64,000 nucleotides of DNA from positions 3,038,001 through 3,102,000 of the forward strand of contig JANFAH010000006.1 of assembly GCA_024663395.1 (NCBI GenBank), in the 5' to 3' direction. Below, one piece after another: positions 45,935 through 56,460 of the stretch. Source of the stretch: Pisolithus tinctorius (taxonomy: Eukaryota > Basidiomycota > Agaricomycetes > Boletales > Pisolithaceae). Position numbers and translations under genes: made by a program. How positions within the stretch are numbered: the stretch's first letter is position 1; each line of letters begins with the position of its first letter. Below the pieces are notes generated by a model. It searched no databases. It was given only the letters and a program-made list of their open reading frames with translations, and was not told where the DNA came from.

Positions 45935-47522
45935 ATGGTGAAGACCAAGCAGACAGCTAAGAAGACCACTGGGGGTAGAGCTCCCAGGGTATCTCTTGCT
46001 GGTCTAAAAGCTAGGGAAAAACAAGCTTCCAAGTCAAGCAAGGCCCATGCTAGGAAGGCCCCTGTTGCCAAGAAGAGAAGGATGAGGAACTTGGCAAGTC
46101 TCTTGTTATATCCCATCCATCTTTCTAACATTCTATGCAGTTCTGTGTGATGTGCAGGGATGGAGGGACATTGTGGCCTTGTGATCAGGCAGGTTGCAGA
46201 AGGGTAGTGTGTAACAAGTGTGTTGTGGTACCTGAGGATTGCCTTGCAGAGGTCACCCAGCTTCCTGTGACCTTCAGGTGTGTTAACCTCCTTTTTATGA
46301 ATTAATGCCATTGACTCAAACTCTGGATGAACTTCAGGTGTGTTGCCTGTCATTGGAAAATGACAAGATTTGAAAGGCCTCAGCCCTATTTTGTAAGTGC
46401 ATATTGCCACCCCAATCACTTCTAACTCCAAGTACAGGGCTTCTACTTGTCAGGCAAGCCAGTCCTGACACACCCTCTTGTGGTCATTGGGGGGTTTGAG
46501 CATGCCACCACCTCTGAAGTGGCTGGTAACTCTACTGCCATTATCCACCTCCACCTTGAGTCTCTGGAGCTTGGCCATGCCCCTGTGCATATCCTTCACA
46601 CCATGTTGCAGGGATATTTCACACAAGACACCTACCACTTCTCACAACTGCCCTTCAACTTTGCCACTGAGGAGTCCAGAGCTGCCTATGACACTGCAGC
46701 ATCAAAGCTAGCTTCAAGTCTGACTACCTTTGCTAAGGTAGTCATTTTCCTTACTACCCATACTGATGAAGACAGGGGGGATCTGTTCTCTGGAATGGAG
46801 AATAAGGTTCCAATAGTCACAGAGGTCTTTGAGGTAAGTCACCATTGTTTGACTGTCACTCCCATCTGACCAGTTGCAGTTTCTGCAAGGCCTTCTGTTA
46901 CCCTTCTCCAACATTGTCAAGGGTGGAGACCTCATCTTCTTTGTATGTGGTTCTACTGTAAGGAAGGAGGAGAGCTTCCAAGGACTGAAGGCAGCTGTGC
47001 AACAGTAGGTTTTCTTTCAATGTTGGTGGTTATGGCTGACACCATATCAGTTTCAAGCCAAGGTCCATGTTGCTTTTTGATGCTGAGAGACTTCAACTAG
47101 TCACCACCATTCCCTTCCTCATGAGTGTCCTTGACTCCACCCTTGTTCAAGGCTTCCATGTCCAAAGTGCAGTCAGGTATGCCCTGAATGACTGTGGTAT
47201 GTTGGGTAGGCACTCCAACATCATCCTGATGTTGTGGCAGGAGAAGGTAGTGGTGGAGAAATTTGTCTGGACTGACAAGTTCATCAGGCCTTGGGGACAA
47301 CAATTGCCTGCCCAGTGCCCTCAGTGTTATAGCATTCAGAAGTGGGAAGCTGGTTGAAAAGGGCAGACTTATTCCTATGAGTGCAAGAATCCTGGCTGTG
47401 GGAAGGACACATGGGGCACATCTCAGCCTCCCCAAATCTATACTATCTGCATGTCCAAAGGGGCTACCAAACTGACACAGGGAAAGGGGCAAACATCATC
47501 CTGGCTGTTGGAATCTTTGTAA
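45935..47522 (+). CDS. Histone H3-tail-like N terminus fused to a PHD-like finger protein
   Basis: The start MVKTKQTAKKTTGGRAPR aligns with the H3 N terminus (ARTKQTARKSTGGKAPR) without gaps; positions equal to K4 and K9 remain Lys. A basic stretch ends exon 1 at 46093. Introns: 46094-46140 (GC-AG), 46278-46337, 46393-46437, 46834-46873 and 47005-47050; all keep the frame. Exons 2-3 encode a PHD-like finger (CVMCRDGGTLWPCD, RRVVCNKCVVVPEDC, FRCVACHW). A mixed alpha/beta region follows (PVLTHPLVVIGGFEH, LHLESLELGHAPVHI, KVVIFLTTHTDED), and then a C-terminal zinc pair (CPQCYSIQKW, ECKNPGCGKD). The only internal stop is TGA at 47355-47357, fitting CGA to TGA. Total about 449 residues. I recall similar proteins in Agaricomycetes, function unknown to me. 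H3-modifying enzymes or readers may recognise the tail (inference). Confidence 0.75.
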
Positions 47523-47869
47523 AGTAGCCTACCTTGATACATATGATATGCATGTACTACAATCAAAAATAGCTGCTTTGTGTTTTCAAATTTCATATGA
47601 CATTGGATGTTCAGAAAAAAAAGTAATTTCCTGCAGGACAATTCCTCCTTAAGTACTGATACACAACTGAGTAAATTTGTCCAATGTTAATTCCAATACA
47701 ATGGCCAGGTTGGTAGAGTTAACTTCAATACCACAGGATAAGGATAGGATATAGGATATTTCCACAACCATGTGGGTTCAGCCAGCTAACTACCAAGGAA
47801 GTAGTGTACTGAGTAATAAGATTGGCCAGCCCCACTAACCCACTAGCAAGATATTGGTCTTTCTTGCAA
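47523..47869. other. No recognisable gene
   Basis: Short spacer between the H3-tail gene and the right minisatellite. It contains a short GGATAAGGATAGGATATAGGAT run near 47740-47760 and nothing else recognisable. Confidence 0.4.
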
Positions 47870-48290
47870 AGTGTCTGCCCAACCATAACTCCAGGTCATG
47901 GTTCATTCCCCCCCCAGCCACATCAGCTGACCCCACTGCCAGGACATCATCCCTTCCCCCAGCCATGTCAGCTGGCCCCACTTCCAGGTCACTAATTCAT
48001 CCCATAGCTGTGTTGGCTGACCTCACTTCTAGGACACTAATCTATCCCATAGCTGCATTGGCTGACCTCACCTCTAGGACACTAATCTATCCCATAGCTG
48101 CATCAGCTGACCCCACTTCCAGGTCACTAATCCATCCCATAGCTGTGTCGGCCAACCCCACTTCCAGGTCACTAATTCATCCCATAGCTGCATCAGCCAA
48201 CCTCACTTCCAGGTCATCAATCCATCCTATAGTCATGTCAGCCAACCCCACTTCCAGGGCAGTTGATCCATCATCCTGTGACATAGGCTG
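47870..48290 (-). repeat. 45-bp minisatellite, right copy
   Basis: The unit has AATCCATCCCATAGCTG, TCGGCCAACCCCACTTCC and AGGTCACT, repeating every 45 bp about nine times. The conserved core CCATCCC...GCCAAC-CCACTTCCAGG is the reverse complement of the 25905-26340 array. Outside it (48300-48412) the inverted end sequence follows. The 145-codon ORF across it is a by-product of the repeat. Confidence 0.8.
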
Positions 48291-48412
48291 ACCCCACCTT
48301 CACAGTCCAGCCTACCCAACCCTAGGGACCACCGGCCAATGTCAGTTAGTCCCAGTTTCAGGACAAAATGTACATGTCAGATGACCCACTTTTAGGACTA
48401 CAAGTGACTGAA

Positions 48413-48771
48413 TCATGTGAAATAATGAACAAAGGTAGTTGTCTACCTGTGAGAAGGACCAGTCACAATCAAATTGAAAGTAATCCTGAAAGTTTGCATG
48501 GGCCAGCCCAAGTGCTTCAAGTTTAGTAAGGTCTGTTAGGTGATGGGGCTCTTGAGCAGTGAATGACAGGGAAAAGGTGTGTGAGCAGGGGACCAGAGGT
48601 GGAACCTGAGTCCTCTATATGGCCACTATCTTCAGGCTGTGCATGCATTAGGTATTAACTCTCAATGTGAGGGAAGGCACTCACTTCTACAGTGCCATGA
48701 GGAAGGAAGATGATTCAGCTTATGAAAATTCAGGGCTTTTCATCTTCCCTCATCAGTTTTGTAGGGTAGGC
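48413..48771. other. No recognisable gene
   Basis: Spacer between the right end of the candidate KDZ element and the companion-ORF remnant. Only short chance ORFs. Confidence 0.35.
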
Positions 48772-49080
48772 TTATAATGCAGCAATTCTGATAGAGCACA
48801 GAGGACTCACCCCTCCAATCTGTGCTGTCTGTACACTGACTGCCCTGGACTTTCCCTTCAGTCCTCTGTTTGACTTGAGGTCTGCTTGCCTGTTGGATGG
48901 CATCCCCAGCTGCAGTGGGGCTGGGGCATATGTTGACTGTGAGGAGGCTGTATTAGCAGGGAAGCTTGGGCAAGATACTACTTTCTGTAGCACAGATGCA
49001 GTGAACCCAGAGCCTGAGGGTGGCTGACTGCTGGATGGCTGGGCAGAGCTTTCAGAGGAGGAAGAGGGAGGTCTTTTATA
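48772..49080 (-). pseudogene. Integrase-companion ORF, copy C (N-terminal part)
   Basis: Open on the minus strand from 48993, with SCPSFPANTASSQSTYAP and LKSNRGLKGKSRAV, which align with the starts of copies A (about 9110-9330) and B (about 22110-22270). A Ser/Pro-rich leader lies upstream to about 49080. The rest of the gene is missing to the left, where the candidate KDZ end begins about 360 bp away. Confidence 0.5.
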
Positions 49081-49428
49081 GAGTCACTTTCTGGCTATGA
49101 TAGTAAAAAAGGAGGGAAAGAATATTAAAGGAATGTAGTAGTGAATGAAAGTGGGCAAATTGGTTGTTGGTGGATGGAAGGAGAGTGTAGTTGTAGATGA
49201 CATGTCAGTTTCACAAATACTCCCATACATAGTGGATTGCAGCAATGTTAGTCAACAATTCAGTAGTACTCAGCATAAGCATGCAAGTAACACATCCTAC
49301 TGTACAGACATTTAGTTAGCAATTTCAAGTACATGGATGAGGACTTACATGGCCTGACACTACCTAAGAGCTCATGGTCTCCAGATAAATTCTGGAAGCT
49401 CAACTATAATTTCCTTTTGGCCACAATG
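49081..49428. other. Cassette spacer
   Basis: Noncoding sequence between the integrase tail and the companion ORF of copy C, equivalent to 8133-9005 and 21759-22030 in the other copies. Nothing else seen. Confidence 0.4.
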
Positions 49429-49790
49429 TCATGAGGGAATGGTCTCCAACTCTGGATAGCCCTCCCCATCCCACTCCTCATCCCTGATCCCATATCCACT
49501 TGGAATATGTCCAATTTCCTGTACTTTCTGCATGGACAGATGAAACAATTCTTGCCATGCAGGTGAGGGAAATGGGCTGACTCCTTTTAGAACTGGGACA
49601 CCATCATTGGCAAATTCAGGTACTTGATCAGCTGTGATCACAGAAGGAAGATCAGAATTCTGGGTAGCAACATCACTGTTATCTACAACATCCTCCCATT
49701 CATCATCTAAATCAGCCAGATGGCCTGGACTAGAGTCATTGCCTTGGTGTCACAGGCCATAGTAGTGAGAAATGACATTGGGGTGGAGTT
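49429..49790 (-). pseudogene. Integrase-core protein, copy C (C-terminal tail)
   Basis: Minus-strand reading: HYYGL, DSSPGHLADLDDEWEDVVDN, ITADQVPEFANDGVPVLKGV, IPSGYGIRDEEWDGEGYPEL, stop at 49429. It matches the tails at 7776-8132 and 21498-21758. The catalytic part would lie beyond 49793 but is cut off by the foldback element starting there. Confidence 0.6.
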
Positions 49791-49793
49791 GTA

Positions 49794-51029
49794 CAGTGGC
49801 TCAAAAAACTGACTGCATGTTTGGACATTTTTCACTAAAGTCAATACTGCCCCATATCCCCTAACCTAGGCCCTAACCTATAAGTGTATGAAACAAAGCC
49901 CTTACCATTGGCTCTCTATTGGTGCAGGGGTCAAGTTTGGATATACCTTAAAAAACCTGCTGTCAGTCATTCCCTGGACTGTTTCCCCCCCATGCCTGAT
50001 CTGTTCTGGGACTAATCAGTACTTGGAAGGCTGAGAATGTTTTGGAGGTCAATCTGGCACTTTGGAACATGATGGAAAAACTATCCCCCTCTCAACCAAT
50101 GCATTTCTGGCACAGAGACAGTGGTATGGAAGTTTGGGTGAGACAAAACCTCCTTGTGCTCTGAGCACCATAAAGAGGGTTCACTAGATCTTGCTCTGAT
50201 CTGAACTGTAGATGACTGGGGAAGGATTATTTGGTCATATGTGACCAAAGGAAATATTCAGGGCCAGATGGAAGCACAAGATTCTGCTCCATGGCAGTTC
50301 AGTAGCATATCCTTCTGATGACACCCAGGGGTAAAGAGGATTTTGTCTTGCCCTAACTTCCATACCACTGTCTCTGTGCCAGAAATGCATTGGTTGAGAG
50401 GGGATAGTTTTTCCATCATGTTCCAAAGTGCCAGATTGACCTCCAAAACATTCTCAGCCTTCCAAGTACTGATTAGTCCCAGAACACATCAGGCATGGGG
50501 GGGAAACAGTCCAGGGAATGACTGACAGCAGGTTTTTTAAGGTACTGATGGTTCTGAGAGCACATTATACTGATGGCACTGTGGTGGCCACCAGTATTTG
50601 ATAAGGATTCCTTGAGAAAATGACCATGTGAGCTAGAGAGATGATTTCATGAGTTGTAGTAAAAGAGGGAGGGTTAATGGTACAAGTCCAATGTTTGTCA
50701 TTGTTTACATGCTGACAAATCATCTGGAAGATCATGTGGTTTATTATGTAATCATATTTTCCCATCCCTCATGCCCTCAATCCCATCAAAAGGTCACTTT
50801 TCACTATTTCACCAGTAAGGGACAAAAGCATTGCAATGCACTCTTTGGAAAGAATAGGGTGTATCTCAGCATGTATTGCTTTGTTTGGACTGATCCTTAG
50901 TGCTCTGGAAAGCTTAGAGTCACCCCTTTCCAATGGTATATGTATCATGATTATCTGTGCAGAATAGCCCAAGCTACATCAGCAGCAACTCACACCTCAC
51001 AAACATTGCAACACTTTTGTCCCTCACTG
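49794..51029. mobile_element. Rearranged foldback element
   Basis: The left end is CAGTGGCTCAAAAAACTGAC after TA (49792-49793) and matches the Tc1 ends for about 145 bp. Then it jumps into a palindrome with arms of about 300 bp (49946-50243 and 50250-50543) homologous to the inner arms of the 56891-58463 element. The right part continues the right arm to about 50760. The right terminus is not the mate of the left one; instead a small TIR element closes it. I infer a deletion or recombination hybrid of two family members. Confidence 0.6.
50813..51029. mobile_element. Small TIR element (MITE-like)
   Basis: About 217 bp with inverted ends of about 25 bp: CAGTAAGGGACAAAAGCATT on the left and, inverted, CAGTGAGGGACAAAAGTGTT on the right. 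TA follows the right end; the left flank lacks a clear TA. No coding capacity. Confidence 0.45.
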
Positions 51030-51125
51030 TATGAGAAAAGGAACAATACTCAAGCTGTATGAAGGGGATCACAGCCAAACGAGCTTGATGAAGCATCCCT
51101 AATTGCAATTTTAAAGGCCTCTAGA

Positions 51126-51670
51126 ATGTGGCTCATCAAATCAAGTATCACCTGGGCAATCAACAGGCTTGAAGAACTCCACCTCCCCCCTCCTTGCCAG
51201 CTACAGCTGGCAAAGATGTATAGGATTCCACAGTGGATTGCCCCTGTGATGTGCCACCTCATCTATACCCCACTTTCCAACATTTCTGTGGCTGATGCTG
51301 AGTGTCTGGGCCTCCAGGTGTATGCCATCATTGCCCAAGCTTGTGAAGCAATTGAGGTAGAGTGCAAAAGGGTAGGGGTAGTGGCTCCTGGGCTATCCCT
51401 GACCCCATCACCAAGCATGTCACCTGTAAAGATGTATGGGCATGATTCCAGTGGAATAAGATTGTCTACTAGATTCTTCACCCCACCAAACCCCTCCACC
51501 TTTCTTCAGTCTCTGACTATGTCACTGGACTTGCCACTCCACAGGGGCTTAATCCACAGTGTAAGGAGGATATTTTGGGGCAGGTTGTGGATACTGGAAC
51601 ATTGGGTGTAGAAGAAGATGTCATTGGGGCAGAAATAGCAGCAGTTCAGGCTTACTTTGATTCTCTTTGA
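51126..51670 (+). pseudogene. BTB/POZ-protein-like C-terminal region
   Basis: Blocks recall the C-terminal half of Agaricomycete BTB/POZ proteins (from memory): LQLAKMYRIPQWIAPVMCHL, LSNISVADAECLGLQVYAII and AIEVECKRVGVVAPGL. A frame change near 51500 is followed by CKEDILGQVVDTGTLGVEED and a TGA at about 51670. The BTB domain itself is not present, so this is a fragment. Cut off on the left by the foldback and MITE-like elements. Confidence 0.4.
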
Positions 51671-51739
51671 TCCATTAGCACACCTCACACTCCAATTTAT
51701 GCCTGTTTTTTTCACCACTGTAGATCTGAACATGATATA

Positions 51740-52329
51740 TTAATCAGAAGCAACAGGCACAGGAACAAGTGTGAATTGTCAGCATTGTGGTGCAAGACAT
51801 GGATACAAGAGGGAATGATGGAGATAGAAAAATGCAGATTTTCTCTGCAACCCCTGCAGCTACCATAACATATAATACACTGTTAGAAAACCCTCACTGA
51901 GTAGGACAAGAGTCCCAAAAAGGGAAAGATCCAGTGGGAAAATGGGCAAGATATGGCACATGCAATGGTATTAGATGGAGAAGGTGTGACTGTGGCATAA
52001 CAACAGGGATTCAAAATGGCACAAACCAGGAGGAGACAGTGAAGTGGAACATGGTGAATACAGGGGGAAAAGGATGGGATGAATATGAGCCTCTGTTTCC
52101 AAGATATTCACAAAATTGTCCCAAGGTACCTGGCACATTACTGCATGCCCTGCAGCAAGTGGAATGTACTATATACTACCAGAAGGTGCTCAATGAACAG
52201 TACCATTCACCAAAAAGCAACAGGCACATCAGCAAAATAGGCAAGGTAGTGTACATGCCATGTCACAAAGTATCTAGGGGGGAGAGGGGGCTCAGAGACC
52301 AAAGTGCTTGAAAGAAAACTAGCACACAA
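51740..52329. other. No recognised gene
   Basis: One plus-strand ORF of 125 codons (51934-52311) with RWRRCDCGITTGIQNGTN and ENGKWARYG-like residues; no family recognised. It could be a fragment. Confidence 0.25.
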
Positions 52330-52515
52330 ATAATGTCTAAAAACCTGCCTAGTGTGGGCCATGTTGCCAGGCTAGTTTCCAGGTGGCTGTGGGGTGATTC
52401 TTGTGCAGTTTGTAGGGGTAGCACAGGGGGGGTTGAACTCAGGACATTAGCCATGGTGAGTTCTGCACACTATCACAACAGGGGCCACAGCTCTACCACT
52501 AGTCCATAGAGTAAA
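52330..52515 (-). repeat. tRNA-derived SINE copy 3
   Basis: Minus strand: box A TGGACTAGTGGTAGAGC (52506-52490) and box B GAGTTCAACCC (52440-52430), with a CCTACAAACTGCAC-like 3' part. The A-to-B distance (about 60 bp) and the surroundings resemble copies 1 and 2, but the tRNA head is different. Probably another SINE family. Confidence 0.5.
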
Positions 52516-52662
52516 TTTTTAACTACACATTCTTAACTCATAATAGCATTATTTGGTTACCCACCACCCCATTATGGCAACTGGTTGCAAAATTTTTCAC
52601 AGAAACTCTGTTTTGCCCTTCCTGTGTCACCCCCAGCATCCCCTTGACCAGAAAACTCTTTC

Positions 52663-54412
52663 CATCATGCCAAAACAAACTGTGCAACAAAACAAACCCC
52701 TCTTGAAGAGTAAGTTTGCCCCAGCCTTTCTGTGCCATTACTCTATTATCATTGCTACCACAGTCTTTGAGATTCTGGCAGCCAATGCGGAGCTAGTTAC
52801 ATTGCCCAGGCAGGGTACATTAGTTGCTGGTGGCAGTGACTTTGAGCACATCCAGCAAGCAGGAACATGTGCAAGGCTGGATTCCATTCCTCAGCAGGTA
52901 GGCCATGTATTACATTTAAAGGTACTGGAGTTAAACCCCTGCTCCTAGGTCAAACCCCTCTTTCATCTCTTTAGTAACCACAAGAAGATCCTCTCTAGCA
53001 AACTTGAGCAGGCAGTTGGGCAATACCAGCTTAAGCACAAGACTGCTACAAATATGCATAGAGTGGTGAAGTAAAACTTAGTATGTTTTTTTTTGGGCCT
53101 AAATTTTCATACTCATTCCTAGCAGGCCAATGCACTTGGCCTCAAGGACAACCCACCCACACATGGCCAGCTACAAGCACAGGGAGTCAAGGTTATCTCC
53201 AGGAATCATGCTGATGACCTGTGTTACAACTGTGGTACAACTCTTGTTGATGTGGGAAATGAGGATCTCATTACTAGTACCCTGCCTGCTCTTGCTGTCC
53301 CAGTTGACACAACTTGGTACATTGTCCCAGCAGGTGAAGGTGGTATCTTCCTTAATGATGGAGGTAATGGTAATGGAGATATATTTGCAGCATCCAGCTA
53401 CCTAATGCTAATTGTAACCTACTGCATAGGTGATGTGGAGCTTGCCATCCTTCATGGCTACACAGCTGCTTGGCCTGCTCTTGTTGACTATGTCAATGAG
53501 GTCATTACACAGGCAGTCAGTGACCAATGCAATTGCCATGTAAGTCTATTTTCTTCTGTGCTCATGTTGTACTGAAGTAGTTGGATTATGCAGCCCAACC
53601 ACTGTGGAACCCTTGTGCAGTATGAGTGGAACACAGGTGCACATCATGCACATGCCTTTGGTCCTGTATGCAACATCAAAAGAAAATTATCAGGTGAGGA
53701 GCAAGAAGAGCATGATAGGCAGATCCTAGGTGTTTTTGCTTTATCATGGAACCTTCTTGCTGCTACCTTGCCAAAAGAGGTTATCAATCCAACACATGCT
53801 GCCATTTCTGCAGCTGGACTACCTGCAATGGCTTCTCAAGGAAATGTCCAAGGTCAGTTGCCAGCATTATGATTCATTCTGATCTCACTAGTTTTTTATT
53901 GGATACTGGCTACCAGTTGGATCTTCCTGATGGTCCACTGAACTTCAGCACTGCAGAGTGATCTCCTGCTGAGGGATATATGTCACAAAATTATGCTGTG
54001 TATGTGGTTCCATATGCTTTTGAACACATGGGATTAACAGGAACCTAGTTGCATTCATACTGATAGCCTGTATGCCCCTTATGCACTCAATTGGGTGACA
54101 AAACATGAAGTCATGGATCCTGGCATGGCAGTTGAATCATCTGGGGGTAACTATGTGGATGTCTCCCTCTGTGTTGTGGTGAAGTGTGCCACTGACACTG
54201 TGATGGTGAGCTAAATGATCCTGTGCCCCTTCACTCAAAATATTTACTAGACCATGTGTCCTAACTTCAAGCATGGGACAACTGTGTCTCATCCAGGTGT
54301 TTGGTGCCTGGAGACTGCAATCAACTTCTTAACCCATATCAAGACTGCATATGACAAGGCAGTGGAGGCTGGTGGATTCAACCTGACCACCTTTGAGAAA
54401 CCAGTAGTTTGA
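52663..54412 (+). pseudogene. Unclassified Agaricomycete gene (decayed, multi-exon)
   Basis: Blocks match, from memory, a repeat-linked Agaricomycete family without assigned function. The start at 52663 is MPKQTVQQNKPLLKSKFAPA. Later exons read GLKDNPPTHGQLQAQGVKVI, SRNHADDLCYNCGTTLVDVG, WPALVDYVNEVITQAVSD, EWNTGAHHAHAFGPVCNIKR, EEQEEHDRQILGVFALSWNL and GLPAMASQGNVQGQLPAL, then TDSLYAPYALNWVTKHEV and GGNYVDVSLCVVVKCATDT, ending FEKPVV at 54412. Introns of about 50 nt separate some blocks; stops break others. I see no catalytic motif. Confidence 0.45.
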
Positions 54413-54915
54413 TTCATAATCAGTCCTGTAATAATCTAGTTAGTCAAGTAAAAACATTGGGACTTTCAGGACACATGTGAGGCAAATCAATTTTCATGTT
54501 ACCCATACAGAATTTGCATATTTTGTTGCACACCCATGCAGATGCATGGATTCAGCATAAATACTTCCCATTCAGTATAAATGTGTTCCTTTGGTGTAAA
54601 TGCTTTGTATTCAGCACAGGTATTTTGTATTTGGTGTAAATAGCTTTCAGGTTAACTTGGGCTAAATCAATAGTATTCAGGGTAATTAATATTTGTACAA
54701 ATTGAACTTCATAGGAACATGAAACTAGACAATAACAAAATGGCAAAAAACAAAGAGAATACTGAATGACCTATAGACTATTCACATACCCATATGCCCT
54801 TGAAAGAATATCACACCATGTGAAATCATGCTGGGGCAGTGAAGTAGATGATCAGGGGGATGGATTTGGAGGACACACAACCAAGCAAGAGAAGTGACTG
54901 GGATTCAAATTCTTT
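54413..54915. repeat. Noncoding DNA with second copy of a dispersed repeat
   Basis: 54478-54716 is the direct-repeat partner of 10966-11195 (about 80 percent identical by eye). Otherwise AT-rich without genes. Confidence 0.6.
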
Positions 54916-55089
54916 ATGTCCACTTCCCTGATGAGCACCTCTGCCATTTGTACAGGGCTTTGGTGGATCCAGAAGCATTCTCAGTTTTTGGTGGAAGTCC
55001 ATTCATTCCATCAGTTGCTCCTACAACCAGTAAAGTTATATTCAGGTGAAAAAATCCTGGTTGTGACCCAGCCCATGAGACAATTGCCT

Positions 55090-56450
55090 TGTGATTCCCA
55101 CATGATGGAAGATTCACAACATGTTCCACATGTCACTCCTATTGCCCTATTGTGAAAATAATGTCCACAGACCAAACTTCCCTGCACCACCACCTGACCT
55201 TATCGATGATGAAGAAGAGTACAAGGTGGAGGTGATAATTGGACATAAAAGATCCAGCTGCAGACATGCCTTCTTAATCAAATGGAAAGGCTATCCATCT
55301 TCCAAAACTTGTGGCAAACACACCTTGAACATGCAGATGATATGCTCTCTGCATATAAAAAATGTTTCCCCAAAGACTTTCCTCCCCAGAAACAACCCAC
55401 CCACCACCCCCCTTGAACTGCCAGAACCACCACCCCCAAAATGTCATGAGGTCTCTCACTGTCACACCCCCTTCACTCATCACCAATGCCAACCCACTAG
55501 CAACCAAATGATAAACTCATATCATTTCAGACCCTGCCATTGTCAGCACCATTTACCATGAAGCTGATGAGGATTCCCCTCTTGACCTCATTTATCATGC
55601 TTCCATCCGAGCTCTTCACCTTGAGGAGCTTTCTCACTATGTAAACAGACAGAACCCTCTTCTATCCCCTGCTTGAACCATTTCAAATGAGATTGCCCAC
55701 AAACAGGTTCCCCTCCTTCTTCATTAGTTTGATATCCTTGGGGGTGCAGACCTCACCTATAACATTAGGCAGCACCCCACATTGATTGCTCCCCCTCCCC
55801 CTGGGTCTTGAAGACCCTCAACTGCTACCTCTCCTCCCATCTCCTCCATGTCATCTTCCCCACCAGCATCATCACTGTCATCCTCCCCATCCTCCAGCTC
55901 TCTTTGCAGAGCAGATAGACCCCACACCTGTTGTCTTTCAGGCCCTAACCCAGACCTTGTGATCTCATGGCTCCCCCTTGTCACCCTCTGAGGTTGACCC
56001 CATCCCTACATTCAGCACCACTGCCAATGAACTAGAATTTACTATGAATTGTGTTGAGCAAATCACCTACCTTGGCACTGGAAGGGGCCCTTGCAGTTCC
56101 TCTCCCACCAGAAGCAAACTTGAAGCAGATGAGCCTCTAACTCCCTCTGATTCATGCTATCATCAAGAATGCTTTGTCTCTCTCTGCCTCAGACTTACCT
56201 GAGTACACTGTAACCTCTACAAGTGTCCTCTGTGTCATGACACTTGTTTTGGGCATATGCAAGCCCAGTGCCCCTCTATCTGCCCACACTGTCCACTTGA
56301 CAAAAGAATTACCACCCCTGGCCTGGTAGATAACCATAACCTCATCAGAAGTGAGGACAATGACAAGTATGACAATAACTATGACTTCACTGACTCCACC
56401 ATTGCCAACATGACTGGAAAACCTTACAGTGAGTAGTTTGAAGTCAGGCA
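55090..56450 (+). pseudogene. Gypsy Pol C terminus with chromodomain and Cys-rich tail
   Basis: It starts in the integrase C terminus (NVHRPNFPAPPPDLIDDEEE) and continues into a chromodomain (YKVEVIIGHKR, HAFLIKWKGYPSS). A long Ser/Pro-rich tail follows. The end has a Cys-rich segment (CPLCHDTCFGHMQAQCPSIC) near 56225-56290. Frames change several times. A polypurine tract and LTR follow at once, so this is the 3' part of a gypsy element different from the 31-39 kb one. The protease, RT and 5' LTR are not in the window. Confidence 0.6.
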
Positions 56451-56460
56451 CTTCAACCTT

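Larger units (their letters stand above)
25798..48412. mobile_element. Candidate giant KDZ transposon (hypothesis)
   Basis: The two ends are inverted relatives. TTCAGTCACATGTAATCC at 25798 pairs with the minus-strand reading from 48412, TTCAGTCACTTGTAGTCC, and similarity continues for about 80 bp (CATCTGACATG, GGGACTAACTGACAT). Inside each end lies a 45-bp minisatellite of the same family in opposite orientation (25905-26340; 47870-48290). Between them are a KDZ transposase, its neighbour protein, a TET/JBP-like dioxygenase and the H3-tail gene. Removing the nested chromovirus leaves about 14.8 kb. I could not find a target duplication (TCAGACCC against TCATGTGA), so the exact borders are unproven and the arrangement could also be an inverted pair of satellite copies. 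Confidence 0.45.
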
